Of a stretch of DNA of 64,000 nucleotides, positions 25,645 to 34,279 are shown piece after piece. The position numbers were made by a program, and so were the translations under genes. Position 1 is the stretch's first letter, and each line of letters starts with the position of its first letter. This stretch comes from an uncultured Bacteroidales bacterium (lineage in GTDB: Bacteria > Bacteroidota > Bacteroidia > Bacteroidales > F082). Below the pieces are notes generated by a model. The model was given only the letters and a program-made list of their open reading frames with translations. It searched no databases and had not been told where the DNA came from. The DNA lies in the NCBI GenBank assembly GCA_905234645.1, contig CAJOIS010000006.1, positions 26,217-90,216 on the forward strand, in the 5' to 3' direction.

Positions 25645-27267
25645 TTAATAAGAAGCCGCAACCGCCAAGCCCATCAGCAAAGCGACAACAGCTGTGGTGT
25701 AAATGGAGGGTTTCTTTCCGAAGATATAGGTGACTTTATGGAGCGTGTTGTAGCTGACTCCGTCGAACGGACGCTCCATGCCGTAACTCAGGCCTCCCCA
25801 GCCTGGATTGTCGAACATCCAAGTAAGTCCCAGTTTGTAATTGGCTGCACTTGCTTCCTCGCCAATCCGATAACCAAATCCATAGTTGAAGGAGAGCTTG
25901 TCAGAGAAAACAAATGCAGACCCTAATCCGAGATCAGCAGCAGGTATCCCGTCAATTACAACAAGGTCGCAGTTTACATCGAATGGGAAGTATTTATAAT
26001 TGGCATAATACAACTCTGTTCTGAAGCCGCCCCATGTTTCCAAATCAATGCTGGTAACAACTGCTCCCAGACCAATGTGGAATCCACCGAAATTGTCATG
26101 TTTTTTTTGACTTCCTAAAAATAGTGATGAAATTTTGCTACTTATGTCGTTCGACTTGTTATCATTATATTGAATCGGAACCTTTGGAATGTCAACACTG
26201 GGTTTCGTGTTGGCCTGTTCTGAGAGGTTGAGGGTTCCGACGACCTGTTCGCGTTGGTTTTGGTTAACGGTAACCGTCTGGATAAAGTCGGCATAGCCTT
26301 CTTTGGTCAGCCTGATTTCGTGTTGGCCGACGAGGATCTCGCTGATGAACTTGGGGGTTTCGCCCATGGCTTGGCCATCGATGTAGAGTTTGGCGAAGTT
26401 GGGGTTGCTTTCCACGTTGAGCGATCCGTAGATGGGTCTGGGGGCGGCCAATTTGATGGTTTGCCCGCTCATTTCGGGGGTTATTTCTTGAGAAATGGTC
26501 GAAGTCTCGTGGTTGGCCTGTTTGCATTCAATTTTATAGATGCCTTTCCCCAGGGGACCGGTCCAGGAGCGTATGCCTTTCTTCTCGTTGTTCACCCAGA
26601 TCTCAGCAGGAGCGTCAACAGTCAGGGTCACGGTAGCAAAGTTGGGTTTCAACACCACTTCCACCATTTGGGTGTTTTTCGGGTCGTTCACAGTCACTTT
26701 GCCTGCTTCCGGAAAGTAATCGGATGCTCTCACCCGGTAGTCATAGGTGCCGAAGTCGACGAATTTCACTGCGGAACCATTATCGTCAACATTCCACAGC
26801 TCGTTGTTTACCTCCAAAATGGCGTTGGGAGGCGTAATCTTGAAAGCCAGATACTGTTGGGTTACTTTCTTTTTGACAATGGTCTGGATTTCGTCGGTGG
26901 TCAGCACCATCTCGTAGGTACGTTCAGCTTCGATCTCCACGGGAAACATATAGTCGCGCAACACTCCAAGATCGGCATGTTTGATGGTGATTTTACGTGA
27001 TGCCCGAGGGACCCATACCCATATTTCGCCCTTTTCCTGCTTGGTGTCGACGATGCCCAGACGGCCACCTTCGAAGGTGAAATCGGTTTGGGTGGTTACC
27101 ACTTTGATCAATGCCGCCACCTCACCGTTCTGGTCGGTGCGTTTTCCGTTGATGCTCGATGCCGTCCCGTCGTACGGCAGGGCCCGGAACGACGCCACCG
27201 AGATGCCTTGTGCTGAGGCTGTAAGGGCCCAAGAAAAAATACAAATGAGCGTAAAAAACCTTTTCAT
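25645..27267 (-). CDS. Secreted PEGA-repeat protein with C-terminal barrel-like domain
   Basis: A 540-residue protein, first gene of the whole array. Signal peptide (MKRFFTLICIFSWALTASAQ), shared N-terminal domain (VASFRALPYDGTASSING), PEGA-like repeats 1, 3 and 4 without the FGWIEV repeat, then a short polar linker and a barrel-like region (GGFHIGLGAVV, KLSFNYGFGYRIG). The C-terminus ends in a hydrophobic helix (YTTAVVALLMGLAVAASY), which is unusual for a barrel and could be a membrane anchor. Same repeat layout as the 531-residue paralogue at 10.2 kb. A well-matched promoter lies 27 bp upstream. Confidence 0.82.
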   Translation of the reverse strand: MKRFFTLICIFSWALTASAQGISVASFRALPYDGTASSINGKRTDQNGEVAALIKVVTTQTDFTFEGGRLGIVDTKQEKGEIWVWVPRASRKITIKHADLGVLRDYMFPVEIEAERTYEMVLTTDEIQTIVKKKVTQQYLAFKITPPNAILEVNNELWNVDDNGSAVKFVDFGTYDYRVRASDYFPEAGKVTVNDPKNTQMVEVVLKPNFATVTLTVDAPAEIWVNNEKKGIRSWTGPLGKGIYKIECKQANHETSTISQEITPEMSGQTIKLAAPRPIYGSLNVESNPNFAKLYIDGQAMGETPKFISEILVGQHEIRLTKEGYADFIQTVTVNQNQREQVVGTLNLSEQANTKPSVDIPKVPIQYNDNKSNDISSKISSLFLGSQKKHDNFGGFHIGLGAVVTSIDLETWGGFRTELYYANYKYFPFDVNCDLVVIDGIPAADLGLGSAFVFSDKLSFNYGFGYRIGEEASAANYKLGLTWMFDNPGWGGLSYGMERPFDGVSYNTLHKVTYIFGKKPSIYTTAVVALLMGLAVAASY

Positions 27268-27293
27268 AAAAGCCTAAATATCGAATAAAGCCA

Positions 27294-27323
27294 CAAATGT
27301 AAGGATTTTGCCGCAAAAAGCAA
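27294..27323 (-). promoter_or_regulatory. Bacteroidota-type promoter of the first PEGA transcription unit
   Basis: Minus-strand TACATTTG (27294-27301) with TTG at 27321-27323 and a 19-nt spacer. Transcription would begin near 27288, about 21 nt before the ATG at 27267. Confidence 0.75.
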
Positions 27324-27380
27324 AAAAAAGAATATCAATAAATATTTTTTTGTAACTTGCGGCCTTTAAACTATCATGCC

Positions 27381-28526
27381 ATGACTATCAACGAACTCAA
27401 AAGGGCCTTTGCCGATCGCTTCGGTCAAGAAGGCACAGTTTACACCTCACCCGGTCGCATCAACCTCATCGGCGAACACACCGACTATAATGGCGGTTTC
27501 GTCTTCCCGGGTGCCATCGACAAAGGCATCTACGCCGCCATCCGCATCAATGAATTAAATAAGGTACGCGCCTACTCCATCGATTACGACAGTTATTGCG
27601 AATTCGGCCTCAACGAGGAAGACAAGCCCAACGAGGCTTGGGCCCGCTATCTCTTCGGCGTGTGCCGTGAGATACAAAAACGGGGCTATCAAGTGAAGGG
27701 ATTCGACACGGTGTTCTTCGGCAATGTGCCGCTGGGCGCTGGAATGTCGTCGTCGGCTGCCCTGGAAAGCACCTTTGCCTTTGCCCTCAACGACTTGCTT
27801 GGCCTGGGCATCGACAAGTTCGAGTTGGCCCGCATCGGCCAGTCGACCGAGCACAACTACTGCGGCGTGAAATGCGGCATCATGGACCAGTTCGCCTCTT
27901 TGTTCGGCAAGGCCGGCCATCTGATGCGCCTCAACTGCGCCACTATGGAGTTTGAGTACTTCCCCTTCAACCCGCAAGGCTACAAGGTAGTGTTGCTTGA
28001 TACTGTGGTAAAGCACGAGTTGGCATCGTCGGCCTACAACCGTCGCCGTGAGTCGTGCGAGAACGCCTGTGCCCATATAGCCGCCAAGCATCCCGAGGTG
28101 AAATATCTGAGCGATGCCACGATGGCCATGCTTAACGAAATCGACGTTGAGATTCCTGCGGAGGATTACATGCGCGCGGAGTATGTGATTGGTGAGAAAC
28201 AACGCGTCCTGGATGTGTGCGACGCCCTCGAGAGAGGCGACTACGAGACCGTTGGCGACCGCATGTACGGCACCCATTACGGCATGAGCAAACTTTACGA
28301 GGTCAGTTGCGAGGAACTTGACTTCCTCAATGACATCGCCAAGCAGTGTGGTGTGACCGGTTCCCGCGTGATGGGCGGCGGCTTCGGCGGATGCACCATC
28401 AACCTCGTTAAAGAGGAACTCTACGATGGCTTTATCAAAACCGCCAAGGAAAAATTCAATGCCAAATTCGGACATGAGCCAAAAGTCTATGATGTCGTGA
28501 TCAGCGACGGGGCTCGCAAACTTTGA
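27381..28526 (+). CDS. galK: Galactokinase
   Basis: Phosphorylates galactose to galactose-1-phosphate with ATP in the cytoplasm, first committed step of the Leloir pathway. The sequence has the galactokinase signature GRINLIGEHTDYNGG, the GHMP ATP-binding motif PLGAGMSSSAALE and the C-terminal GGGFGGCTINLV. I take the ATG at 27381 (MTINELKRAF, 381 residues); an in-frame ATG 24 bases upstream adds MRPLNYHA, which is not typical. First gene of a four-gene plus-strand operon with a nucleotidyltransferase, mutarotase and sugar transporter. No perfect promoter box is visible upstream (TATTTTTTTG near 27344 is off by spacing). Confidence 0.95.
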   Translation: MTINELKRAFADRFGQEGTVYTSPGRINLIGEHTDYNGGFVFPGAIDKGIYAAIRINELNKVRAYSIDYDSYCEFGLNEEDKPNEAWARYLFGVCREIQKRGYQVKGFDTVFFGNVPLGAGMSSSAALESTFAFALNDLLGLGIDKFELARIGQSTEHNYCGVKCGIMDQFASLFGKAGHLMRLNCATMEFEYFPFNPQGYKVVLLDTVVKHELASSAYNRRRESCENACAHIAAKHPEVKYLSDATMAMLNEIDVEIPAEDYMRAEYVIGEKQRVLDVCDALERGDYETVGDRMYGTHYGMSKLYEVSCEELDFLNDIAKQCGVTGSRVMGGGFGGCTINLVKEELYDGFIKTAKEKFNAKFGHEPKVYDVVISDGARKL

Positions 28527-28583
28527 TTGAGCTGATAAATCAGGAAAAATCATTAATAAAAAAGTTATCAAAAAATAAACACA

Positions 28584-29489
28584 ATGAAACCAACATTATT
28601 AGTTTTAGCCGCTGGAATGGGCTCCAGATACGGTGCCTTGAAGCAGATGGACGGCGTCGGTCCCAACAACGAGGCCATCCTCGATTATTCCATTTACGAC
28701 GCCAAGCGCGCCGGTTTCGGCAAGGTGGTCTTTGTGATCCGCGAAGACTTCGCCGAGGCTTTCAAGAAAGTGAACAACGCCGAGAAATTCGGCATCCCCG
28801 TGGAATATGTATATCAGTCGCTGGATAAGCTGCCAGAAGGCTTCAGCGTGCCTGAAGGCCGTGTGAAGCCCTGGGGTACCTGCCATGCCGTGCTGATGGC
28901 CAAGGACGTGATCCATGAACCCTTCGCCGCCATCAACGCCGACGACTTCTATGGCAAGGAAGCCTACGAGGTACTGGCCCAATACCTCATGGAATGCGAA
29001 GGCAAGAAAGGCGCTTACAGCATGGTGGCCTACAAGCTCCGTAACACCATGTCGGACTTCGGCTCCGTGAGCCGCGGCATCTGCACCGCCGACGCCGAAG
29101 GACATCTCCAGACCATCGTCGAACGCACCGCCATCGGTCATACCGAGGACGGAGGAGCAGCCTACACCGACGAGACCGGAAGCCACCCGCTGGATATGGA
29201 CTCGCTGGTGTCGATGAACTTCTTCGGCTTCACCCCTGACTTCTTCGCCTACTCCGAAAAAGGCTTCGTCGAATTCCTGAAAGGCCCCGCCCAGACCAAC
29301 ATCAAGGCCGAGTTTTTCATCCCGTTGATGGTCAACCAAAGCATCCACGACGGCTCGGCCAAACTGAAAGTGCTGTCGAGCAACGCCTCATGGTTTGGCG
29401 TCACCTATAAAGAAGACAAACCCGACGTGATGCGCAAGATCCGCGAACTCATTGAAAAAGGCGTTTACCCGAAAGACCTATGGAAATAA
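28584..29489 (+). CDS. Sugar-1-phosphate nucleotidyltransferase family protein
   Basis: A 301-residue protein of the NTP-transferase (GT-A) fold. The N-terminus LAAGMGSRYGALKQMD is the nucleotide-binding signature loop, and INADDFYG has the metal-binding aspartates. Members make NDP-sugars from sugar-1-phosphates and NTPs, releasing pyrophosphate. It sits between galK and galM, 57 bp after galK and overlapping galM by 10 bases, where many operons have galT; no galT is present in the window. I infer it may act as a UTP:hexose-1-phosphate uridylyltransferase that replaces GalT. The family is broad, so another sugar or nucleotide is possible. Confidence 0.85.
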   Translation: MKPTLLVLAAGMGSRYGALKQMDGVGPNNEAILDYSIYDAKRAGFGKVVFVIREDFAEAFKKVNNAEKFGIPVEYVYQSLDKLPEGFSVPEGRVKPWGTCHAVLMAKDVIHEPFAAINADDFYGKEAYEVLAQYLMECEGKKGAYSMVAYKLRNTMSDFGSVSRGICTADAEGHLQTIVERTAIGHTEDGGAAYTDETGSHPLDMDSLVSMNFFGFTPDFFAYSEKGFVEFLKGPAQTNIKAEFFIPLMVNQSIHDGSAKLKVLSSNASWFGVTYKEDKPDVMRKIRELIEKGVYPKDLWK

Positions 29490-30535
29490 AAGTTCAGACT
29501 TGGGGCAAGACCCCTGACGGGAAGGACATCAAGCTTTACACGATGACCAACAGCAACGGCATCCAAGTGCAGCTGTGCGACATCGGCGCAGGCATCGTCA
29601 GCATCATGGCCCCTGACCGTAACGGACATTTCGACGACATCGTCCTAGGCTACCCGAATCCTTTGGATTATTATGGCGACGGACCCTGCGCCGGCAAGAT
29701 CCCGGGACGCTTCGCCAACCGCATCGCCAACGGACGTTTCACCATCGACGATGTGACGTACCAGCTGGACCTGAACACTGGCGACGGCAAACACCATCTC
29801 CATGGCGGGGCCATCGGCTTCGCCAACCAGAAATGGGCCAGCCGCATCGAAGGCGAGAGCGTGGTGTTCACCTACCTCAGCGCCGACGGCGAGGCAGGCT
29901 ATCCAGGCGAGCTGGTGGCCAAGGCCCGTTACACCCTCAACGACGAAAACGAGATCAACCTGCGCCTCGGCGCCTGGACCACCGCCCCCACCATCGTCAA
30001 CCTCACCAACCATACCTACTTCAACTTGAAAGGCGAAGGCCAAGGCGACATCCTCGACCACCAACTCAAGCTGAACGCCTCACGCTGGCTCCCCGCCACC
30101 GACGAGCTCATCACCACCGGCGAGATGGCTTCGGTCGCCAACACCCCGATGGACTTCACCGAAGGCAAGCCCATCGGACGCGACATCCACGAGCCGTTCG
30201 ACGCACTCGTCAACGGCAAGGGCTACGACAGCTGCTGGGTCATCGACGACATCGCCAAGGACAAGCTGTGCCTGGCGGCCGAGCTCTCCCACGAAGGCAG
30301 CGGACGCATGGTGAGGCTCTATACTACACAGCCCGGCATCCAAGTATATACGGGCAACTGGCTGAGCGGCTGTCCCATGGGCAAAAACGGACACGTCTAT
30401 CACGATTACGAAGGCGTCGCCCTGGAGTGCCAAGGCCTCCCCGACTCGCCCAACAAGCCCAATTTCCCGAACACATTCCTCCGACCTGGAGATGAATATA
30501 AAGAAATAATTATATTTAAATTCCTAACAATATGA
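29480..30535 (+). CDS. galM: Aldose 1-epimerase (galactose mutarotase)
   Basis: Converts beta- to alpha-D-galactose so that galactokinase can use it. The 351-residue protein has the family landmarks: GKIPGRFANRIANGRF near residue 75, the catalytic histidine regions KHHLHGG and LTNHTYFNL, and the catalytic-glutamate region near the C-terminus (YEGVALECQGLPDSPN). No signal peptide is seen, so it is cytoplasmic, unlike some secreted Bacteroidota mutarotases. Starts inside the last codons of the nucleotidyltransferase gene and ends in ATGA overlap with the transporter, which shows tight coupling. Confidence 0.95.
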   Translation: MEIKVQTWGKTPDGKDIKLYTMTNSNGIQVQLCDIGAGIVSIMAPDRNGHFDDIVLGYPNPLDYYGDGPCAGKIPGRFANRIANGRFTIDDVTYQLDLNTGDGKHHLHGGAIGFANQKWASRIEGESVVFTYLSADGEAGYPGELVAKARYTLNDENEINLRLGAWTTAPTIVNLTNHTYFNLKGEGQGDILDHQLKLNASRWLPATDELITTGEMASVANTPMDFTEGKPIGRDIHEPFDALVNGKGYDSCWVIDDIAKDKLCLAAELSHEGSGRMVRLYTTQPGIQVYTGNWLSGCPMGKNGHVYHDYEGVALECQGLPDSPNKPNFPNTFLRPGDEYKEIIIFKFLTI

Positions 30536-31821
30536 GTGCTAAAACAAAACAATGGGGCGCCATCATCGTGATGATTGCCCTCTTCGCCATGATTGCCTTC
30601 GTGACCAACCTCTGCTCACCCATGGCCGTCATCGTGAAAAACCAATTCGGAGCGAGCAACTTCCTCTCTCAGATCGGCAACTACGGCAACTTCATCGCCT
30701 ACCTGGTGATGGGTATCCCTTCCGGCATGCTGATCAAGCGTTTTGGTTATAAGAAAACCTCGTTGATTGCCCTGGCTGTGGGTATCATCGGCATCCTGGT
30801 GCAGTGGGCCAGCGGCAAGTACGGCTTCGGCGTGTACCTCATCGGTGCCTTCATCGCCGGCTTCTGCATGTGCATGCTGAACACCGTCGTCAATCCGATG
30901 CTGAACCTCCTCGGTGGCGGTGGCAACAAAGGCAACCAACTCATCCAGATCGGTGGCGTGTTCAACTCGGCTGCCGCCGTGGCGGTGTACATCCTCATGG
31001 GCGCCCTCATCGGCGAGGCCACCAAGGCCAAAATCTCCGATGCCACCCCTGCCCTTCTGATCGCCCTAGCCATCTTCGTCATCGGCTTCATCGTCATCCT
31101 TTTCACCAAGATCGAAGAGCCGCAACAGCCTGTTGAGGTGAAATCCGAAACCAAGAACAAATACAGCGCCTTCTCGTTCCGCCACTTCAAACTCGGCATC
31201 TTGGCCATCTTCCTCTATGGCGGCATCGAGGTGGGTACACCCACTTATATCTTGCAATACCTGACCTCCGAACCATCGGCTGCCACGCCGGGCATCGGCA
31301 TGAGCGGCACCATCGCCGGCCTCATCGTAGCCGTCTACTGGCTGATGATGCTGGTGGGACGTTTCGTGGGTGGCGCCATCGGCGGCAAGGTGTCGTCGAA
31401 AGCCATGGTGACCACGGTCTCCATCGCAGCCATCGCTTTGGTGCTCTTTGGCATGCTGGCACCCCAGACTTGGCAGGTCAACGTGCCGGGTATCGACTGG
31501 GCCAACCTGAATGTGATCTGGGCTGAGGTGCCCGTAGGCATCTTCGCCTTCATCCTCGTGGGTCTCTGCACCTCGGTGATGTGGGGCGCCATCTTCAACC
31601 TGGCCACCGAAGGCCTCGGCAAGTACACGGCCATCGCCTCGGGTGCCTTCATGACCATGGTGTTCGGCTTTGCCATCATGGTGGGTCTGCAAGGCCTCGT
31701 GGCCGACTGGACCGGCAGTTACATGACGAGTTATGTGGTTGTGCTGTTCTGCGCCGCCTACATACTCTTCTATGCCCTGGTGGGTTCGAAGAACGTCAAC
31801 AAGGACATCCCGGTGGAGTAA
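30532..31821 (+). CDS. MFS sugar transporter of the FucP/GluP type
   Basis: A 429-residue protein with about twelve hydrophobic segments. The early motif NYGNFIAYLVMGIPSGMLIK with a following RFGYKK loop is the conserved region of the fucose/glucose-galactose permease branch of the major facilitator superfamily, which are proton or sodium symporters in the inner membrane. The context (galK, nucleotidyltransferase, galM) indicates galactose or glucose/galactose as substrate. It overlaps galM by four bases (ATGA) and converges with the esterase gene on the other strand, with only 5 bp between the stop codons. Confidence 0.9.
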   Translation: MSAKTKQWGAIIVMIALFAMIAFVTNLCSPMAVIVKNQFGASNFLSQIGNYGNFIAYLVMGIPSGMLIKRFGYKKTSLIALAVGIIGILVQWASGKYGFGVYLIGAFIAGFCMCMLNTVVNPMLNLLGGGGNKGNQLIQIGGVFNSAAAVAVYILMGALIGEATKAKISDATPALLIALAIFVIGFIVILFTKIEEPQQPVEVKSETKNKYSAFSFRHFKLGILAIFLYGGIEVGTPTYILQYLTSEPSAATPGIGMSGTIAGLIVAVYWLMMLVGRFVGGAIGGKVSSKAMVTTVSIAAIALVLFGMLAPQTWQVNVPGIDWANLNVIWAEVPVGIFAFILVGLCTSVMWGAIFNLATEGLGKYTAIASGAFMTMVFGFAIMVGLQGLVADWTGSYMTSYVVVLFCAAYILFYALVGSKNVNKDIPVE

Positions 31822-31826
31822 CTTGG

Positions 31827-32789
31827 TTACTTCACCCGGATCTTCCTTCCAATTCTCAGGACGTCGGTCTTCTTCATATTGTTGAGTTTGCATATGATGG
31901 AGACCGTCGTCCCATGTTCAACGGCGATCTTGCTTAAAGTATCGCCTTTTTTAATTACATGGTATTGGTATTTAGGCGGATCAGGTTTCGAGGGTAGCGA
32001 GTCGATTACCGTAAAGGAATGCGTCCCCGTTAGGTCGTTGTAGGCCTTGCTCATGATGGTCGATGAGATGGTGTAGTCACGGTTGACGGGACGTAGCGAG
32101 TCCTTCAGGTTATGCTCAAAAAGCCAGTCGTAGGTGCTTTCCAGATAGAAGGCGCGGGCCAGGTGCGAGTGGCCTTCCTTGGGGAGTTTGGTGAATATCA
32201 GCCGGCTGGTGTCGCCACATTGGATCATGGTGTTGACCACCCGTTGCGAATAGAACAGCGGTACGTCTTTGTCAGCCGTGCCATGGATGATCCAGAGCGG
32301 TACCTCCGTCAAGCCGCAGATGTCGTTGATGGAAGCGCCGCCGCACAAGGCCATCGCCGCTGCCACCTGGTCGGGATAGGTCGCCGTGAAGTTGATGGTT
32401 CCGTAGCCGCCCAGGCTCATGCCGAGCACATACAGCCGGCAGGTGTCCACGGCATAGCGTTCCTTCAGCCATTCGTACACCTCCATCACCTTGTCGGCTT
32501 TCCATGAGACGACGTCGGTCTGTGGGGCGATGACAAAAGCATCGATATTACGCCCTCTCCTCAAGGCGTCGATGGGCCCGTAGCGAAGCAGGTTGGCCAG
32601 GTTCTTCCCGCAGAGGCTCCTGCCGTGAAGGAAAAGCACCACCGGCTTGTCGGCCACGGTGTCGTTGTAATCCTCGGGCACATACAGCCAGAAGTTGTAT
32701 CCGTCCTGGATGGAGTCGCGACAGGCAATCAGCTGCGCTGAGGCGAACAACGGCAGAAGGCAGAAACAAAACAGGAGCAGTTTTTTCAT
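31827..32789 (-). CDS. Secreted alpha/beta-hydrolase (esterase-like) with C-terminal LysM domain
   Basis: A 320-residue protein with signal peptide (MKKLLLFCFCLLPLFASA). The hydrolase domain has an oxyanion-type HG motif (VVLFLHGRSLCG), nucleophile elbow GMSLGG, acid in HGTADKDVP and histidine in EGHSHLA, the order of a Ser-Asp-His triad as in polyhydroxybutyrate-depolymerase/feruloyl-esterase-like enzymes. Residues 274-320 form one LysM domain (YHVIKKGDTLSKIAVEHGTT, ending RIGRKIRVK), which binds N-acetylglucosamine polymers such as peptidoglycan. The fusion suggests an ester-hydrolysing enzyme held at the cell wall. Last gene of a four-gene minus-strand group; substrate unknown. Confidence 0.8.
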   Translation of the reverse strand: MKKLLLFCFCLLPLFASAQLIACRDSIQDGYNFWLYVPEDYNDTVADKPVVLFLHGRSLCGKNLANLLRYGPIDALRRGRNIDAFVIAPQTDVVSWKADKVMEVYEWLKERYAVDTCRLYVLGMSLGGYGTINFTATYPDQVAAAMALCGGASINDICGLTEVPLWIIHGTADKDVPLFYSQRVVNTMIQCGDTSRLIFTKLPKEGHSHLARAFYLESTYDWLFEHNLKDSLRPVNRDYTISSTIMSKAYNDLTGTHSFTVIDSLPSKPDPPKYQYHVIKKGDTLSKIAVEHGTTVSIICKLNNMKKTDVLRIGRKIRVK

Positions 32790-32815
32790 GTCACTATAAC
32801 GGGCAATTTCTTGTT

Positions 32816-34279
32816 TTATTTTTTCAGGACCGGATCGCAGGTCAGTCCTACGCCCAGTTTACTGAATATCTTGCGGTCGACTTCGCTGAGCATCACGGTG
32901 GAGTGCACTTGGCAGCCTTCGAACTGGGGAAGCACCTCCAGTGCCTTCCGGCAGTTGTCGTTTTCGGGACTGAGCACCGAGAGGGCGATGAGCACCTCGT
33001 CGGTATGCAGGCGCGGGTTGTTGCCACGGAGGTATTCCACCTTGGTCTTCTGGATGGGTTCGATCATGTATTGTGGGATGAGCTTCAGGTCGTGGTCGAT
33101 GCCGGCTAGGTATTTCGTTGCGTTTAGGATCAATGCGGCGCTGGGTCCCAGCAGGGCGCTGGTCTCGGCGGTGATGAGGGTGCCGTCGGACAGCTCGATG
33201 GCGGTGCAGTCCACCCCGCAGCGTTCCTTGCGCTCACGGGCGGCGACCACGCATTTCCGGTCTTCGACGGTGATCTTGGCCTGGTTCAGCAGCATCTTGA
33301 TCTTGGTGACCTCGTTCTCGTTGCCTCCGCCTTCGGCCATGGTGTTCAAGGCGGTGAAGTAACGCCGAATGATCTCGTCGTTGGCGGCGCGGCAGCATAC
33401 GTCATCGTCGCTGATGCAGAACCCCACCATGTTCACGCCCATGTCGGTAGGCGACTTGTAGGGACATTGGCCATAGATGCCTTCGAACAGTGCGTTCAAC
33501 ACGGGGAAGATCTCGATGTCGCGGTTGTAGTTGACGGCAATCTTGTTGTAGGCATCCAGATGGAACGGGTCGATCATATTGACGTCGGCGAGGTCGGCGG
33601 TGGCGGCTTCATAGGCCATGTTGACGGGGTGTTTCAGCGGCAGGCTCCACACGGGGAAGGTCTCAAACTTGGCGTAACCCGCGTTGATGCCGCGTTTCTG
33701 CTCGTTGTAGAGCTGGCTGAGGCACACGGCCATCTTGCCGCTGCCGGGACCCGGGGCGGTGACAATGACCAGCGGACGGGTGGTTTCCACATAGTCGTTC
33801 TTGCCGAAGCCTTCGTCGGAGTCGATCAGGCCTACATTATGCGGATAGCCGTCGATGAGATAATGGTAGTAGGCCTTGATGCCCAGGTGCTCCAAGCGGT
33901 TGCGGTAGGCGACAGCGCTACTCTGTCCGTTGTAGTGGGTGATCACCACGCTGCTCACCAGGAAGCCGCGTTTCTGGAACTCGTTGCGGAGCCGGAGCAC
34001 GTCGACGTCGTAGGTGATGCCCAAGTCGCTGCGCATCTTGTTTTTCTCGATGTCGGTGGCACTGATTACGATGACGATCTCGGCACTGTCGCGGAGGTTC
34101 TGCAACATCTGCAGCTTGCTGTCGGGCTTGAATCCCGGCAGCACGCGGCTGGCATGATGGTCGTCGAAGAGCTTGCCGCCCAACTCCAGATACAACTTGT
34201 TGCCAAACTGGTTGATGCGCTCGCGAATGTGTTCACTCTGTATCTTCAGATACTTTTCGTTGTCGAAGCCAATTTTCAT
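32816..34279 (-). CDS. DUF1846 domain-containing protein
   Basis: A 487-residue cytoplasmic protein matching DUF1846 over its length: it starts MKIGFDNEKYLKIQSEHIRE and has VIVTAPGPGSGKMAVCLSQL, a P-loop-like glycine segment, near residue 175. DUF1846 proteins occur in Firmicutes and Bacteroidota; a structure is known to me for a streptococcal member but no settled function. Its ATG overlaps the stop of the MauE/thioredoxin-like gene (ATGA). Nothing in the neighbours explains the role. Confidence 0.85.
   Translation of the reverse strand: MKIGFDNEKYLKIQSEHIRERINQFGNKLYLELGGKLFDDHHASRVLPGFKPDSKLQMLQNLRDSAEIVIVISATDIEKNKMRSDLGITYDVDVLRLRNEFQKRGFLVSSVVITHYNGQSSAVAYRNRLEHLGIKAYYHYLIDGYPHNVGLIDSDEGFGKNDYVETTRPLVIVTAPGPGSGKMAVCLSQLYNEQKRGINAGYAKFETFPVWSLPLKHPVNMAYEAATADLADVNMIDPFHLDAYNKIAVNYNRDIEIFPVLNALFEGIYGQCPYKSPTDMGVNMVGFCISDDDVCCRAANDEIIRRYFTALNTMAEGGGNENEVTKIKMLLNQAKITVEDRKCVVAARERKERCGVDCTAIELSDGTLITAETSALLGPSAALILNATKYLAGIDHDLKLIPQYMIEPIQKTKVEYLRGNNPRLHTDEVLIALSVLSPENDNCRKALEVLPQFEGCQVHSTVMLSEVDRKIFSKLGVGLTCDPVLKK

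Noticed and set aside
31066..31893. 275-codon minus-strand frame opposite the sugar transporter
   Set aside because: Its His/Asp/Gln-rich product matches no fold and lies wholly over a well-supported membrane transporter gene.
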